Positions 1 through 10,114 of a DNA stretch of 64,000 nucleotides are shown piece after piece (the first letter of the stretch is position 1; the number at the start of each line of letters is the position of its first letter). A program made the position numbers and the translations under genes. The stretch is from positions 248,001 to 312,000 of the forward strand of contig CM061256.1 in NCBI GenBank assembly GCA_022605425.2, in the 5' to 3' direction. Source of the DNA: Hamiltosporidium tvaerminnensis (lineage: Eukaryota; Microsporidia; Dubosqiidae). The notes under the pieces were generated by a model that was not told the DNA's origin, did no database searches, and saw only the letters and a list, made by a program, of their open reading frames with translations.

Positions 1-683
1 AAAAACATTGTTGGGCTACCTATGAAAAAATTAGAGCCACAGATGGATTTTCTGTTCGCAGGGACAAGGCTGTAACTGGAACAAAATTGAAATTAAACGG
101 AAAACTACCAAAATTTCAGAACATAAATGACTACAATTCGGTTTTAAAAGAAAAAATCGATCTATTTTCGACACTTAAAAAAAATTATTTGATAAAAGCT
201 TATTGGAGATTCAAAAGTAGGGTAGCCGAAAATAAAAATCAAAAAATTAATACAGAAGTATATTATTTTCAATTAGAAGCATTTTATTCGAATTGTATTC
301 AAGAGTTGAATAAATCAACAGACCTGGATTTCATTAATCTAATTTCAAAAAAAGTTTATTCAATAGAATATAAATCACATTGTGAAGGATCTTTTGATTC
401 TACTCATTATAATAGAGAGATTACCATTTATTTTAGTTGGCATCATATGCGAAGTTATTTTCGATTTTATCGTGAAGAAAACTCTACGAAATATATTTTC
501 AAATCTTCTCTTTTTGACCATTTTGAATTGTTTGAAATGATTGTTGATGGATATCTGAACATAACTGATGTAAAAGATAAAGTTAAAAAAAATATAATAT
601 TAAAAAAGGGATTAATTATCGATAGGTATGAAAATATTTGCCATGAGTTTTTAAATGAGCTTTGTTGTCGAATGGGTATGTAA
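1..683 (+). pseudogene. Secreted-protein family gene, 3' part, left-arm copy
   Basis: This is the C-terminal half of a ~419-aa protein whose N-terminus lies outside the window. It matches the minus-strand copy at 28232-29490 almost residue for residue. The left copy reads correctly through the A8 run near 177-184, where the right copy has A7 and a frameshift. The left copy instead lacks one base near position 46 (GGATTTTCT against GGAATTTTCT), so its own frame breaks there. The product is rich in Lys, Phe and Tyr with no recognised domain. I do not know its function. It is either a pseudogene or an intact gene with an assembly indel. Confidence 0.7.
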
Positions 684-1870
684 ATAAACGAGTTTATTAA
701 ATATTTTTTCTTTCTAATTTGTACATTGAATTTAATTCCTAATTCACATTTGGAAAGGCTAGCTAGCGATGCATTTGAGAATTATCTTCATAATAAGTAT
801 TTGCTTAAAAATCTTGTAACTAAAATCAAAAAATACATTTTTTAAGAATATCTGTAGTTACAATAATTATTTTGTAGCTGATTGATTGGATAATAGTTTA
901 AGCGCTGATGTTTCATTTTATGTTCGAAAAAGACAGTTTGCTAATAATCGATACATAATTTTTCTTATAGTAATTGTTTTAAATCGATTTACATCAAGTT
1001 TATAAAAACAAAAAATTATGTGCAACTCTAAGAAAAATTAATTAAGTCTTATGTTACACTATCAATCAATTTTTTAGTTGAGCAGTATAAAGGGAAATAA
1101 AATAGTTATTTACGAGAATTAAGCATAATTTAATTCCTCTTGTTACACAAGTATTTGGACTTTTTAATAATTTTTTTATTTAACTCTAGACATACCTTGA
1201 GCTTAACATGATTAAATAGCGAATTAAATTCTCTAAAGGTATTCAGGTTGCTAGTTATTTTGGATTTAAATAAATTCTAAGGTTTCATATTAAATGAGTT
1301 AAAATGTACATCTTGGTATTTTTTATGTAAAATCTGTTTATTACTATTTCAAACCTCTGTGATTCTACAAATTAAAATTGATACTTAAGCATAGTCTTGA
1401 TGAAATTTGATACTTAATCAATAAAAAATAAATCTGAATAATTTTTAAAATACTCACTTGTTTTTTATGAGCATTTACGAATGTATTTTTATGATTTATT
1501 AGATCTAAGTTTTTTTTTCTGTATTTCGTTTCATATTTAACAATCAAAATATGTAATTAAGAAATTCTTACTTTTAAATACGTATTTTTAATTTTTTAAT
1601 GAATATATTTTTTTATTAGGAATTAGTAATATATTTTTATTTTTGTTATAGATTTTAAATCCTTTCTAAATTTTTTTAATTAAACATCTATAAAATGCTA
1701 TAATTTTAACCAAAAAATATAACAAAAGAAGTAAATTTCTATTATTTTAACATTAAATAACTTTTAAGTGTTGTTTTTACTGATCTTTATTCTAGTTCTA
1801 AAACCGATAAGCTTCTGATCGATTCTACTGAAATTATAATGCAGAATCTCATATTGATGTATTTATCTAA
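684..1870. other. AT-rich intergenic sequence, no gene seen
   Basis: No credible ORF or RNA gene. The sequence is duplicated in inverted orientation at about 27050-28230, so it is part of the arm and not unique spacer. Confidence 0.6.
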
Positions 1871-1879
1871 ATAGATTTT

Positions 1880-2115
1880 CCCTAACAATGCTAGGAACAG
1901 AATTGGCTTAGAGTATTCTTTGCTTGTCGTAGGAGGCGACTAAAAGTGACTGATCTTCAAGTTTGGAATTGGGCGTAGGGCTAACAACCTACCCTCTAAA
2001 AACACCTTGTTACAGAACCCGAAAAAGTAAGCAACCCTACTGGAAAAAAGCGGGGGGGGGGGCAGTATTACCGAGAGCGGCCAAGGATCTTACAGGGTTG
2101 TACTGCCGATGATGA
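1880..2115 (+). repeat. LINE-type 5' head repeat, family 1 (left-arm copy)
   Basis: A relatively GC-rich island starting near GGAACAGAATTGGCTTAGAG. It carries a CTTGTCGTAGGAGGCGACTAAAAG-like core, then GGGCGTAGGGCTAACAACCTACCC, and ends near a CAGGGTTGTACTGCC motif. Homologous blocks lie at 26815-27045 (arm partner) and 50480-50740 (unrelated locus, minus). The composition and conserved core resemble 5' regions of endonuclease-RT LINEs of invertebrates, but no coding body follows here. Confidence 0.6.
2051..2062 (+). repeat. Poly-G tract
   Basis: A run of 11 G sits in otherwise AT-rich DNA. The arm partner near 26865 has a normal mixed sequence instead, so the run arose, or was mis-assembled, in this copy only. 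Confidence 0.7.
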
Positions 2116-2261
2116 ATTGATTGGATTTTTGCGATATTAATCGACTATAACATTGAAATAATTTTCTTGCCTAAGGAACGCGTCTTAAAACTATTTCATT
2201 GTAATATTTTATGTTTTATATCATATGTTTTATGTGAGGATTTGGATTATTTTTAAGTTTC

Positions 2262-2492
2262 TTTAAGGTGGAGGAGGATAATAACATAAAAACTATCTGC
2301 TTGGCATTGAGTGTGAGAATTAGTGGGGAAATCATTGTTAACATTTTTTGAGACATACACTAAATGGATCAATAGACCAATCCCCTATAATCTCGAGTTA
2401 TAACTGATTAAAGAAACAGATGGAAAACTTTCAATTGGTTATCTTCGAACGGAAAGCTAACAGAGGAGTATAATATGTATTAAGTAATTAAG
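2262..2492 (+). repeat. SINE-like head-plus-tail element (left-arm copy)
   Basis: About 220 bp. It starts GGTGGAGGAGGATAATAACA, includes CTGCTTGGCATTGAGTGTG and ATCATTGTTAACATTTTTTG, and ends with a GTTATCTTCGAACGGAAAGC / AGAGGAGTATAATA tail. Related copies are at 26430-26665 (arm partner) and 41797-42014. The head matches the LINE-associated heads at 29641, 36760, 54720 and 63942. The tail matches the 3' end of the LINE relic at 48560-48615. Confidence 0.6.
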
Positions 2493-2499
2493 TTTCTCT

Positions 2500-3460
2500 A
2501 TGAAACATTTTAATTTTATAAACTTATTTTTAGGTTTTTTCGAGATTATAAGCCAAACCGAACTGATTAAAAAGGATTATTTTATGAAATTTTTCTTGTA
2601 TTTAGAAATTTCACACTAGTTATTTTCTTAAGCTTTTGGGCATTTCAAAACTTCAAGTCTTTTTTTGTCAGAATCTTTATTATCTATACTAATTTATCAG
2701 CCATAATGCAAATAGCCCTTAACGGCTTAAATTTCACGTGGTAATATTATTAGCAACAGAAATAATCTATATAAAGAGATTTAAAATTTATATTTGTTTT
2801 TTGTCATAATAATTACTATCTTCGTTTATTTTTAATAAGATAAATGCAAATAAAATCCAAAACAATTAAAGATTGTTTTAATATTGTATTGTTCTTTTAT
2901 AATGAGAATGAAAGTATATATTAAGACCATCTACACGGTGATATACATCTAGAATCTGTATGTAAATCAATTTTGATTTATTAGTGTATCAATTACACTA
3001 AAACCATGAGAAAGTACATTCCCTACAATTCTAAGTTATGATCTTACAAGAAAAACTATAAATTGTGAACAATTTTAAGATCAACAACCTGAAATAAAAA
3101 TTAGACTATAATTATGAAATATAAAACATAAGAAGCACTACTAAGATATTAGCAGAAAACGGTGAACATTGAAATATTTCGAATTTTGAACCATTTTACG
3201 TGTAATAAGAATAAAACAAGGAATGATAAGAAATTAACAGAGTAAGACTTTGGAATTTATATCTAAAAAGCTTGACACAGGTATAAAAAAAGCCAGGAAT
3301 AAATATATAAGTTAAAACTTATAATATTGCAAAATATATTATCTATAAACACATTTACATGGATTTTTTTAATCCACAGAAAAAAACCAAATGCTTGTTA
3401 TAATTTTCATTTTATTGAAATAATATAATTATCTACTTAATTACCTTATTTATAAGTGTT
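2500..3460. other. AT-rich intergenic sequence, no gene seen
   Basis: No coding or RNA signal recognised. It is mirrored at about 25480-26430 in the right arm. Confidence 0.55.
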
Positions 3461-3467
3461 TTATACA

Positions 3468-4106
3468 TCTAAAAATAACAGACCGGACATATTAATTTTA
3501 GATAAGAAGAAGAATAAGATAACACTCATTGAAGTAGGAATCACTTCCCAAGATTCACTTCAAATAGTTGAAACTGAAAAACTTAGGAAGTATGACCTGC
3601 TAGCCAATGAGTTGGGTCTTATTTATAGGTGTGGTGTTGAGATAATCCCTTATGTGATGACCTGGGACGGTATTGTGACAAAATACCATAAATCTCATTT
3701 TAAAAGACTAGAAATACCCATGAATTTAGAGGCATACATTCAGTCTATAGTACTTAAGAAAACAGTCGAAACAATTTCCTTTGATCGACGAAGAGGACTT
3801 GAGTCAGGACTAAATGCCGAAGAGAGCTGGGAGAGAGCGTCAATGGGTGTTATTATGAGATCAGAGATGCATGAGGAACCAATACCCCCTTTAAAAGAAG
3901 CGAAAAGAGAGGAAGATGGTGTTAAAATTTTAAAACCAAAAAATAATACACCCCTTATTTCACAAGGAGGAACCACCTTGGAGGAACCGACCAATAACAT
4001 AAATGAAGAGTCGGATTTGGAAGAAGAGACAATAGTGGTTAAAGAGGTAGAAGAAAACATATAAAAATGTTAAAAATATTTTAACCCAGAATTTTATTAA
4101 ATAAAA
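3468..4106 (+). mobile_element. 5'-truncated REL-type non-LTR retrotransposon (copy A)
   Basis: The last ~640 bp of the element also found at 14768-18582. It begins inside the PD-(D/E)XK endonuclease region and ends with the family's 3' terminus CCCAGAATTTTATTAAAT. It is flanked by a 7-bp direct repeat TTATACA (3461-3467 and 4107-4113). The right arm holds the matching empty site with a single TTATACA near 25460, so the insertion boundaries are visible directly. This is standard 5' truncation by target-primed reverse transcription. Confidence 0.9.
3473..4064 (+). pseudogene. REL retrotransposon endonuclease domain (C-terminal fragment)
   Basis: About 195 codons stay open to the family's normal stop. 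The PD-(D/E)XK-like core is visible: RPDILILDKKKNKITLIEVG, i.e. PD-X14-E-V-G, where D and E are the likely metal-binding residues. A YVMTWDGIVTKYH block and an acidic tail follow. The reading frame opens in flanking DNA from a GTG, so there is no genuine start. It is a dead fragment, but its frame is better preserved at the C-terminus than in the copy at 43152-44243. Confidence 0.8.
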
Positions 4107-4202
4107 TTATACACCCAAACATAATTCTGACCATTTAAGTTTTTTTTGATACGCAAATTTAATTCGTAAATTAAAATACTTTATAATATTTGAAGGAATA
4201 AA

Positions 4203-4225
4203 GAATACTCATCCGAAGAGTATTC
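4203..4225. other. Perfect 8-bp hairpin upstream of the RNA-binding gene
   Basis: GAATACTC and GAGTATTC are separated by a 7-nt loop, about 110 bp upstream of the ATG at 4338. The partner at 25349-25370 keeps the stem except for one end base. It could be an upstream transcript end or a regulatory structure. Function unknown. Confidence 0.5.
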
Positions 4226-4337
4226 AGGCTCTTTCTTTTTAAAATATGAAAATTGTTATTTTAAATATAAAATTCTATTTTATTTTTATTAATACAACTG
4301 CTCAAATATTTGTTTAAAAAAATCCGATAAAATTTAA

Positions 4338-4893
4338 ATGGAAAATATTGAAAAACAGAAGAATACTTTATATATATCGAATATAAATCAAAATATGAAT
4401 ATAAAAGAAATAAAAAGAAGACTTTGGATTATGTTTTCTCGATTTACTAAAATTAAAGACATTTCGATAAGCAACCGTTTAAAAATGCGTGGACAAGCTT
4501 TTATTTCTATTGAAGAATCAATTCATGTTGAGAAATGTATAGAAATGACACATGGAAGATATTTCATGGGGAAAAGACTTATAGTTCAATACGCTTTACA
4601 TGAAACAGGAAGAAAAAAATCAGATTCTACAAATAAGCTAAAAAAACAGATTCAAAATGATATCAATCCCACAAAAACACTTGTAATTCGTAATTTTGAC
4701 AAATCTATCGGGTTAAATGATATTATAAAAATATTTTAGAGTCTAAAGGATACCTCACTGTTAGATACGTTTCTGTTAAGCAAATAGCTTTTATAGATTT
4801 TGATACGCCAGAAAATGCACTCATGGCTTATAAAAATCTTTTTATTTCTATTTTTGAAACATTTGGACACCAAATCGAATTAAAATTTTTATA
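4338..4893 (+). pseudogene. U1A/U2B''-type spliceosomal RNA-binding protein, frameshifted copy
   Basis: Left-arm copy of the intact gene at 24678-25235. The first 133 codons are open and near-identical, including RNP2 LYISNI and RNP1 RGQAFISI. At 4735-4745 the sequence reads ATTTTAGAGTC where the intact copy has ATTTTCGGAGTC: one base is lost and a TAG follows. Downstream sequence to about 4893 still encodes the second RRM in the other frame. If the assembly is right this copy makes only RRM1, which in the U1A/U2B'' family is the domain that contacts snRNA, so a partial product cannot be excluded. Confidence 0.85.
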
Positions 4894-4899
4894 ATTTAT

Positions 4900-5325
4900 C
4901 CACTCAGATAATTTATCTTAGATTTACCAATTTATATATTTCTTTATTTATCCCAAGCAATTTAATTTATTATAAAATAAATTAATTTTTTTAATAATCA
5001 TTGCATTTATTAGATTAGATAATGCTGAAATGTTTCTTTGTAAATTCTTTTATTTTTTGGACAAAATTGCATCAAATATCATAGAGAGATCATAAATCAA
5101 GAAACAAAATAATTAACATATTTCAAGTACTTATTCAAAAAATTCTTTTATAATTCTGAATCTTTGCGTAAACAAACCGAGAGCATTATTAGTACAATTA
5201 TTTATTAAAAATATAAATCACCATCTTAATTTATTACAAAAAACCAAAAAAGGAGCAATATTTTAGGTACATCTCATACTGAATGGTAGAATGCATCACT
5301 CACTAAGTTTTTTATTTTTAAACAA
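4900..5325. other. AT-rich spacer, no gene seen
   Basis: Conserved in the right arm (24250-24670) but with no ORF or RNA signature that I recognise. Confidence 0.5.
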
Positions 5326-5329
5326 AACT

Positions 5330-6070
5330 TCTAACTTAATATAATTTCAAATCTTTAAAACAAATAAGGATCAATATGTCAAGAAGTTCTTATAAAGTGG
5401 ATGCAAAAATATCAGTAAACACAAAATAAAAACAGATGTCAAAGTCCGAATACAGAATAAAATATATTTATTTTAGCATAAAATAAGAAATGTTACACTT
5501 TGAGGTGGTAAGAATGCATCACGAGATTGGTTTAAATCTTGTGGATGAACAACTAAGGAAGCAAGGCTTATTGGCTAATTGATAAGGTTTTATTCATATG
5601 ATTGGTTGTGATATAATCATTTGTTGATAAATTTGCATGTTATTTTAACTAAATACCAAGGTTTTACCTTACAAGACTCCATATATAAATAAAAACATAA
5701 GCAACCTCAATTTTAATGCTAAAAAAATAATTCTTTTAATCGATATTGGTCGTTGAAGAGGTTGCTTCCAGACCAAATTTCATTTTTTTAAATAAAGAAT
5801 TACTAATGAATATTAGGAAGTGATATGCATGAACATTCTGTAACTCACTATAGACCATGCAATGGGAAATAATGTTCTAAAGAATCAACCATCAAACCGT
5901 GGTCTTAATAATTTGTCTAAACCAACAGATATCGAAGTAGAAAATCAAAAAAATAGTACCTTAAGTCTAATTCGAAAAAAAATTTCAATAAAAACTAAAG
6001 GAGGTAGAATGAGACGAGCGAAAGTGCCAAAAAAAACCAAATATCAATCGTTTTTCTTTTTATTTTAATT
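5330..6070 (+). mobile_element. Old decayed REL retrotransposon 3' part (relic F)
   Basis: Stop-riddled sequence aligns with the C-terminal part of the element at 43500-44100. Visible correspondences: AAAACAAATAAGGATCA with the segment before the endonuclease, an AAAACAGATGTCAAAGT-type stretch, GTTAAATACCAAGG-like remains of the GIVTKYH block, and a CAATGGGAAATAATGTTC remnant. A 68-codon open stretch (5862-6068) is part of this relic, not a gene. Because a counterpart exists in the right arm (24150-23970 plus 21568-21110), the insertion predates the inverted duplication. Confidence 0.65.
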
Positions 6071-6188
6071 TTTACTCAATATTTTAATTTTGCTAAGAAT
6101 ATAAATCTGGTATAAATACATGAAAAAATATTTTTAGCAAAACTTTTTGTGAAAAAAACGAAATATAAAAAATTATATTGACATAAAT

Positions 6189-8555
6189 TTATTTCACTTT
6201 GACATTGCTCTCACTAAGATATCTAGAAAAAACCATGTGATTCTTTTCGTTATTGCTATCTAAATTATGAATTAGGCTTATAGGTAGAGAAAATATACAA
6301 TTGTTTATTTTTAGCAAATCGAATTCAGAAAATTTAAATGATAACTCTTTTAATTTTCTAAATCTTTTCAAGCCTTTAAAATCATCATTTTTCATACCAA
6401 TTACCCAAAATTCTAAAGTTTTTAAACTTTTAAAAAATTCACATTCATTGAGGAAATTTAGGAAAGTGTAATTCTGAAATTTACAACCAAAAAGATTCAA
6501 TTCTTTTAAAATTTTAAACCCAGTTATTTTATTAATATCATTGGAATCTAGTGTGCTGAACCGATAAGAAAGTGTTTTTAAACTTAAAGCGCTTTTTGAA
6601 TTTAGCATTGAAATATAACCCGTTCGAAATCCACAACTAGATATACTTATAAATTCCAGTGACTCTAACTTAGATAACATATCAAAACCCTGTGTAAATA
6701 TATAACAAGGATTTCGCAAGGATAACCTATTTATATTTTTTGACAAAAAATCAGCGGATTCATAATATACATCAGGATTAGAAATACTAATATCCAACGA
6801 TAATTGGATTAGGTTTTCACACTTAAATATCTCTTTTAAACAATCTGAACTTAAAACAACATTTTTTAGCGAAAGTTCAGTTATGAATCTATGACTCTGA
6901 AAAAACAGAATCAATATAATCTCATTATTAAGAAAAATATTTTGCAAATTTAGACTTTTTAGCTTTAACTTATCGGGTAAAAAGTCATAGGGTTTGGTAT
7001 TATCCTCATATCGACATAATTCTAAACACTCCAGGTCTTTCATAGAATCTATAGCTTGATATAGTAACATAACATTATCATTACTAATTCTATATCCATC
7101 AAGTGTCAAGGTTCTTAGATATTTAAAGTATATTAAGGAAAGCAAAAAATTTATCTCGAGTTCTGAATAATTGAACCTGATTTCAAGATGAAAAAAATTG
7201 ATTTTGGAGGTCGTTATTTTTACAAATTCATCTAAAAAACTTTTTTCTGAATTTAAATCACTAAAGTGAACTATTATTTTATTTAAATTTGCTTTTTGAA
7301 AAAAATGTTTCCACCATAGAGAGTTTATAAAAACAGAACGGAAATCAATAAATTCTAATTTTTCATAGAAATTCGACCAATCATCAAAAGAAGAAGTATA
7401 TTCGTGTAATTTTACTGCTCTTAAAACCAAACCTCTAAGTTTTTTTTCATTAAATATATTCATAAAATTAAATCCATAAGTCTTAGTATTTTCCAACCTT
7501 AGGAACTCAATATTATTATTTATATTCCTTAGTGTATAGCATAACAAATCAGGCGAAGTAGGAAGTCTGACATTTGAAAGAGTTATCGAAGTAAAACTAG
7601 GTATAGATAAAACAATAGGCGCAAAATCATCAGAAGGAATCATATCACTTATAAAATTATTTAGTATTAAAGATTTTATATTTAAATCGTTGAATATAAT
7701 TCTTAGAATATTATGGTTACAGAAATCTTTCAAAATATTTTCTAGGCTAATAAATATTTTAAAACTATTTATTAATAAGTTTTTTTGAGGAATATCATTG
7801 TCTAAAAGTGAAACATCGTAATCTTCATTGTGTTTATCATATAATATTAGATTACCATCGTAAAAATCGCCTTTTATCATTAATTTATTTAAAAATCCTA
7901 ATATTAGTTTTCTTTTAATATTTAAATCCACGTCGGCAAAAAAATCACAACTAAGTATTTCTTCTATGTGTAAATAATGATTTTTGAGCATTAAAACGTT
8001 GATAATTTCATCATACAGGTTTTCTGGTATCAAGGCTTGAAGAAATTTGGCAAGGTTTTGATTTTCCACTGCCTTCAGATGCTTCAACATAATCAGTATA
8101 CATTTGAATTGATACCCATTTAATAGATTAGAGACAATGGATATGTCTTTAGTCAATCTTAAATAGTAAGATAAATCATAGTTACATTTAATTATCCCAA
8201 TCTTATATTCATTTTCTGGTTTATTATATAATAGTATATTGTTAAATAGTTCAAAATCTACAAAGTTTTCATTATTATAGATAAAAAAAGGTTGTGTATC
8301 GTCATCCAAATCCTCATATGAACCTGTTATAATTTTTAACTCGTAATCCCCATAACTTACATATTCCGAAAAATTTTGTTCATATTTATTCTCAAAAAAT
8401 AAAATTTCGAAATTTTCATTTGTTTGAAATCTAATTGTACTGTTTCGAGATCTAACGTTACCGATTATTTTTGCGCTAAATAATACATAAATTAAATCAT
8501 ACAACAATTTGAATCGAACAACGTCGGTTGCAGTTAATATTCTTTTTATTAGCAT
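6189..8555 (-). CDS. Leucine-rich repeat protein with N-terminal hydrophobic segment
   Basis: 788 aa, ATG start. Residues about 14-32 are hydrophobic and could be a signal peptide or anchor. Residues about 40-190 alternate predicted strands and helices and carry a block shared by all three family members here (GIIKCNYDLSYYLRLTKDIS, then NGYQFKCILIMLKHLKAVEN). The spacing resembles a SKP1/BTB fold (inference only). From about 200 to the end there are many irregular leucine-rich repeats (e.g. LESLEFISISSCGF, LKELNLFGCKF). The family looks lineage-specific. TCCCAT-like motif GCCCAT lies 12 nt before the ATG. Role unknown; a secreted or surface protein-binding function is plausible. Paralogs are at 18602-20958 (broken) and 38806-41160. 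Confidence 0.9.
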   Translation of the reverse strand: MLIKRILTATDVVRFKLLYDLIYVLFSAKIIGNVRSRNSTIRFQTNENFEILFFENKYEQNFSEYVSYGDYELKIITGSYEDLDDDTQPFFIYNNENFVDFELFNNILLYNKPENEYKIGIIKCNYDLSYYLRLTKDISIVSNLLNGYQFKCILIMLKHLKAVENQNLAKFLQALIPENLYDEIINVLMLKNHYLHIEEILSCDFFADVDLNIKRKLILGFLNKLMIKGDFYDGNLILYDKHNEDYDVSLLDNDIPQKNLLINSFKIFISLENILKDFCNHNILRIIFNDLNIKSLILNNFISDMIPSDDFAPIVLSIPSFTSITLSNVRLPTSPDLLCYTLRNINNNIEFLRLENTKTYGFNFMNIFNEKKLRGLVLRAVKLHEYTSSFDDWSNFYEKLEFIDFRSVFINSLWWKHFFQKANLNKIIVHFSDLNSEKSFLDEFVKITTSKINFFHLEIRFNYSELEINFLLSLIYFKYLRTLTLDGYRISNDNVMLLYQAIDSMKDLECLELCRYEDNTKPYDFLPDKLKLKSLNLQNIFLNNEIILILFFQSHRFITELSLKNVVLSSDCLKEIFKCENLIQLSLDISISNPDVYYESADFLSKNINRLSLRNPCYIFTQGFDMLSKLESLEFISISSCGFRTGYISMLNSKSALSLKTLSYRFSTLDSNDINKITGFKILKELNLFGCKFQNYTFLNFLNECEFFKSLKTLEFWVIGMKNDDFKGLKRFRKLKELSFKFSEFDLLKINNCIFSLPISLIHNLDSNNEKNHMVFSRYLSESNVKVK

Positions 8556-8567
8556 TTCTTAATAGAC

Positions 8568-8573
8568 ATGGGC
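8568..8573 (-). promoter_or_regulatory. CCCAT-type start-site motif of the LRR gene
   Basis: GCCCAT on the minus strand, with 12 nt between CCCAT and the ATG at 8555. The same placement of TCCAT, CCCAT or TCCGAT is seen before most intact genes in the window. CCC-like motifs just upstream of ATG are known from microsporidia. Confidence 0.5.
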
Positions 8574-8689
8574 TGGTAAAAAGTTTTACTAAAATGATTA
8601 TTTAATCATAGAAATACATTTAATATTTTGATAAAATATTTATTTAATATATTTCTAGATTATAAAATTTCTAATTTTTTAATGATTTT

Positions 8690-8930
8690 TTCACTATTTC
8701 AACCAATCTCACGGTCTTCCCATAAATCTTACGCTTTATTTCATGAATATTGTCGTTCTTAGACATGGTTATGGCATCTAAAATAAGAAGTAAGATGTTT
8801 TTTGTACTTGTCTGTTTGCACCATTTTTCTCATGTTTACTCGCTTTAAAAGGATTTTGGTTGTTTATGCATCTCAGCTCTTTTAATAACACTAATGACAC
8901 ACTCTTAAAGTTATATTTTGATAAAATATC
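8690..8930 (-). mobile_element. Decayed REL retroelement fragment
   Basis: TTGGTTGTTTATGCATCTCA followed by TTAATAACACTAATGACAC aligns with the same minus-strand segment in copy C (TTGGTTCCTCATGCATCTCTG...). It is a short noncoding relic upstream of the LRR gene, with uncertain ends. Confidence 0.45.
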
Positions 8931-9206
8931 TATTATTATTTGTCCGAGCCCATAATACCCCCATCTCCTTAGTGCCCGTTACTTCTAAAACATCCCCCCT
9001 TTATTATGAATATATTTATAACGTCAATATTTTCTATTCATTCATCTTTAAACGCACCCAGACTAAAATATAAAGTATTTTGTTTCTAAATACAATAAGG
9101 ATCAGTTAAAATAAATGTTTTAAACTTTTAATTTTATGTTTCATTACAAATTATTTATCTTTATAATTTTAAAAATAAAAACGTATTCTTTTATGTTAAC
9201 ATTTCT

Positions 9207-9405
9207 GAGAATAAGATGTTGTTAAAATTTAGAAACAAAAAATAATACACCCCTTATTTCAGAAGGAGGAACCAGGTTAGAGGACCGACGATAAATATAA
9301 ATGAAGTGTCGGAGTTGGAAGAAGAAACAACTGTGGTAAAGGAGGTAAAGAAAATGCATAAAAACCGTAAAACTACTTTAACCCAGAATTTTATTAAATA
9401 AATAA
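9207..9405 (+). mobile_element. Minimal 199-bp 5'-truncated REL retrotransposon (copy B)
   Basis: Contains only the last ~200 bp of the family, starting GAGAATAAGATGTTGTTAAA (equivalent to GAGAGGAAGATGGTG in copy A) and ending CCCAGAATTTTATTAAAT plus a few bases. It is bounded by a 10-bp direct repeat TAACATTTCT at 9197-9206 and 9406-9415, a clean target-site duplication. It sits tail-to-tail with copy C, about 35 bp away. Confidence 0.88.
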
Positions 9406-9485
9406 TAACATTTCTTGTTTTAAAAATAACACATATTTTAGCTATTTAATAAAATTCTGGGTTAAAATATTTTTAACATTTTTTT

Positions 9486-10080
9486 TTATATGTTTTCTTC
9501 TACCTTTTTAGCCACTATTGTCTCTTCTTCCAAATACGACTCTTCATTTATGTTATTGGTCGGTTCCTCTAAAGTGGTTCCTCCTTGTAAAATAAAGGGG
9601 GCTTTATATTTTGGTTTAAAATTTTTGGCACCATCTTCCTCTGTTTTCGCTTCTTTTAAAGGGGGTATTGGTTCCTCATGCATCTCTGATCTCATAATAA
9701 CACCCATTGACGCTCTCTCCCAGCTCTCTTCGGCATTTAGTCCTGACTCAAGTCCTCTTCGTCGATCAAAGGAAATAGTTTCGACTGTCTTTTTAAGTAC
9801 TATAGACTGAATGTATGCTTCTACATTCATGGGTATTTCTAGTCTTTTAAGATGAGATTTATGGTATTTTGTCACAATACCGTCCCAGGTCATCACATAA
9901 GGGATTATCTCAACACTACACTTATAAATAAGGCCCAACTCATTGGCTAGCAGGTCATACTTCCTAAGTTTTTCAGTTTCAACTATTTGAAGTGAATCTT
10001 GGGAAGTGATTCCTACTTTAATGAGTGTTATCTTATTTTTTCTCTTATATAAAATAAATATGTCCGGTCTGTTATTCCGG
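9486..10080 (-). pseudogene. REL endonuclease domain of copy C
   Basis: Encodes the PD-(D/E)XK-like endonuclease and acidic C-terminal tail in a different frame from the RT. The key glutamate codon of the EVG triad is AAA (Lys) here (CATTAAAGTAGG) where the other copies have GAA. This should inactivate cleavage even if the frame were restored. The tail also differs from copy D. Confidence 0.75.
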
Positions 10081-10114
10081 ATCTTGACATCAGTTTTTAT
10101 TCTGGTATCAACTC

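Larger units (their letters stand above)
1..6070. repeat. Left arm of a large inverted duplication
   Basis: This stretch matches the reverse complement of 21110-28914. Position 1 pairs with 28914, and the arm runs off the window start. Shared order: secreted-protein gene, repeat heads, U1A/U2B'' gene, old REL-retroelement relic. Where I aligned short pieces outside the hAT point, identity was about 95-98 percent. From about 5600 inward it falls to roughly 70 percent. The left arm is about 650 bp longer because retroelement copy 3468-4106 inserted only here. Confidence 0.9.

Noticed and set aside
1365-1547. 60-codon minus-strand ORF
   Set aside because: Low complexity, not preserved in the mirrored arm.
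3740-4060. Minus-strand open frame opposite the retroelement endonuclease region (also at 9490-9810 and 18204-18524)
   Set aside because: Antisense shadow of the conserved endonuclease C-terminus; serine-rich composition follows from the acidic plus-strand codons.
5862-6068. 68-codon ORF MGNNVLKNQP...
   Set aside because: Lies inside the old retroelement relic and corresponds to its C-terminal region; the right-arm equivalent is different. Chance open stretch.
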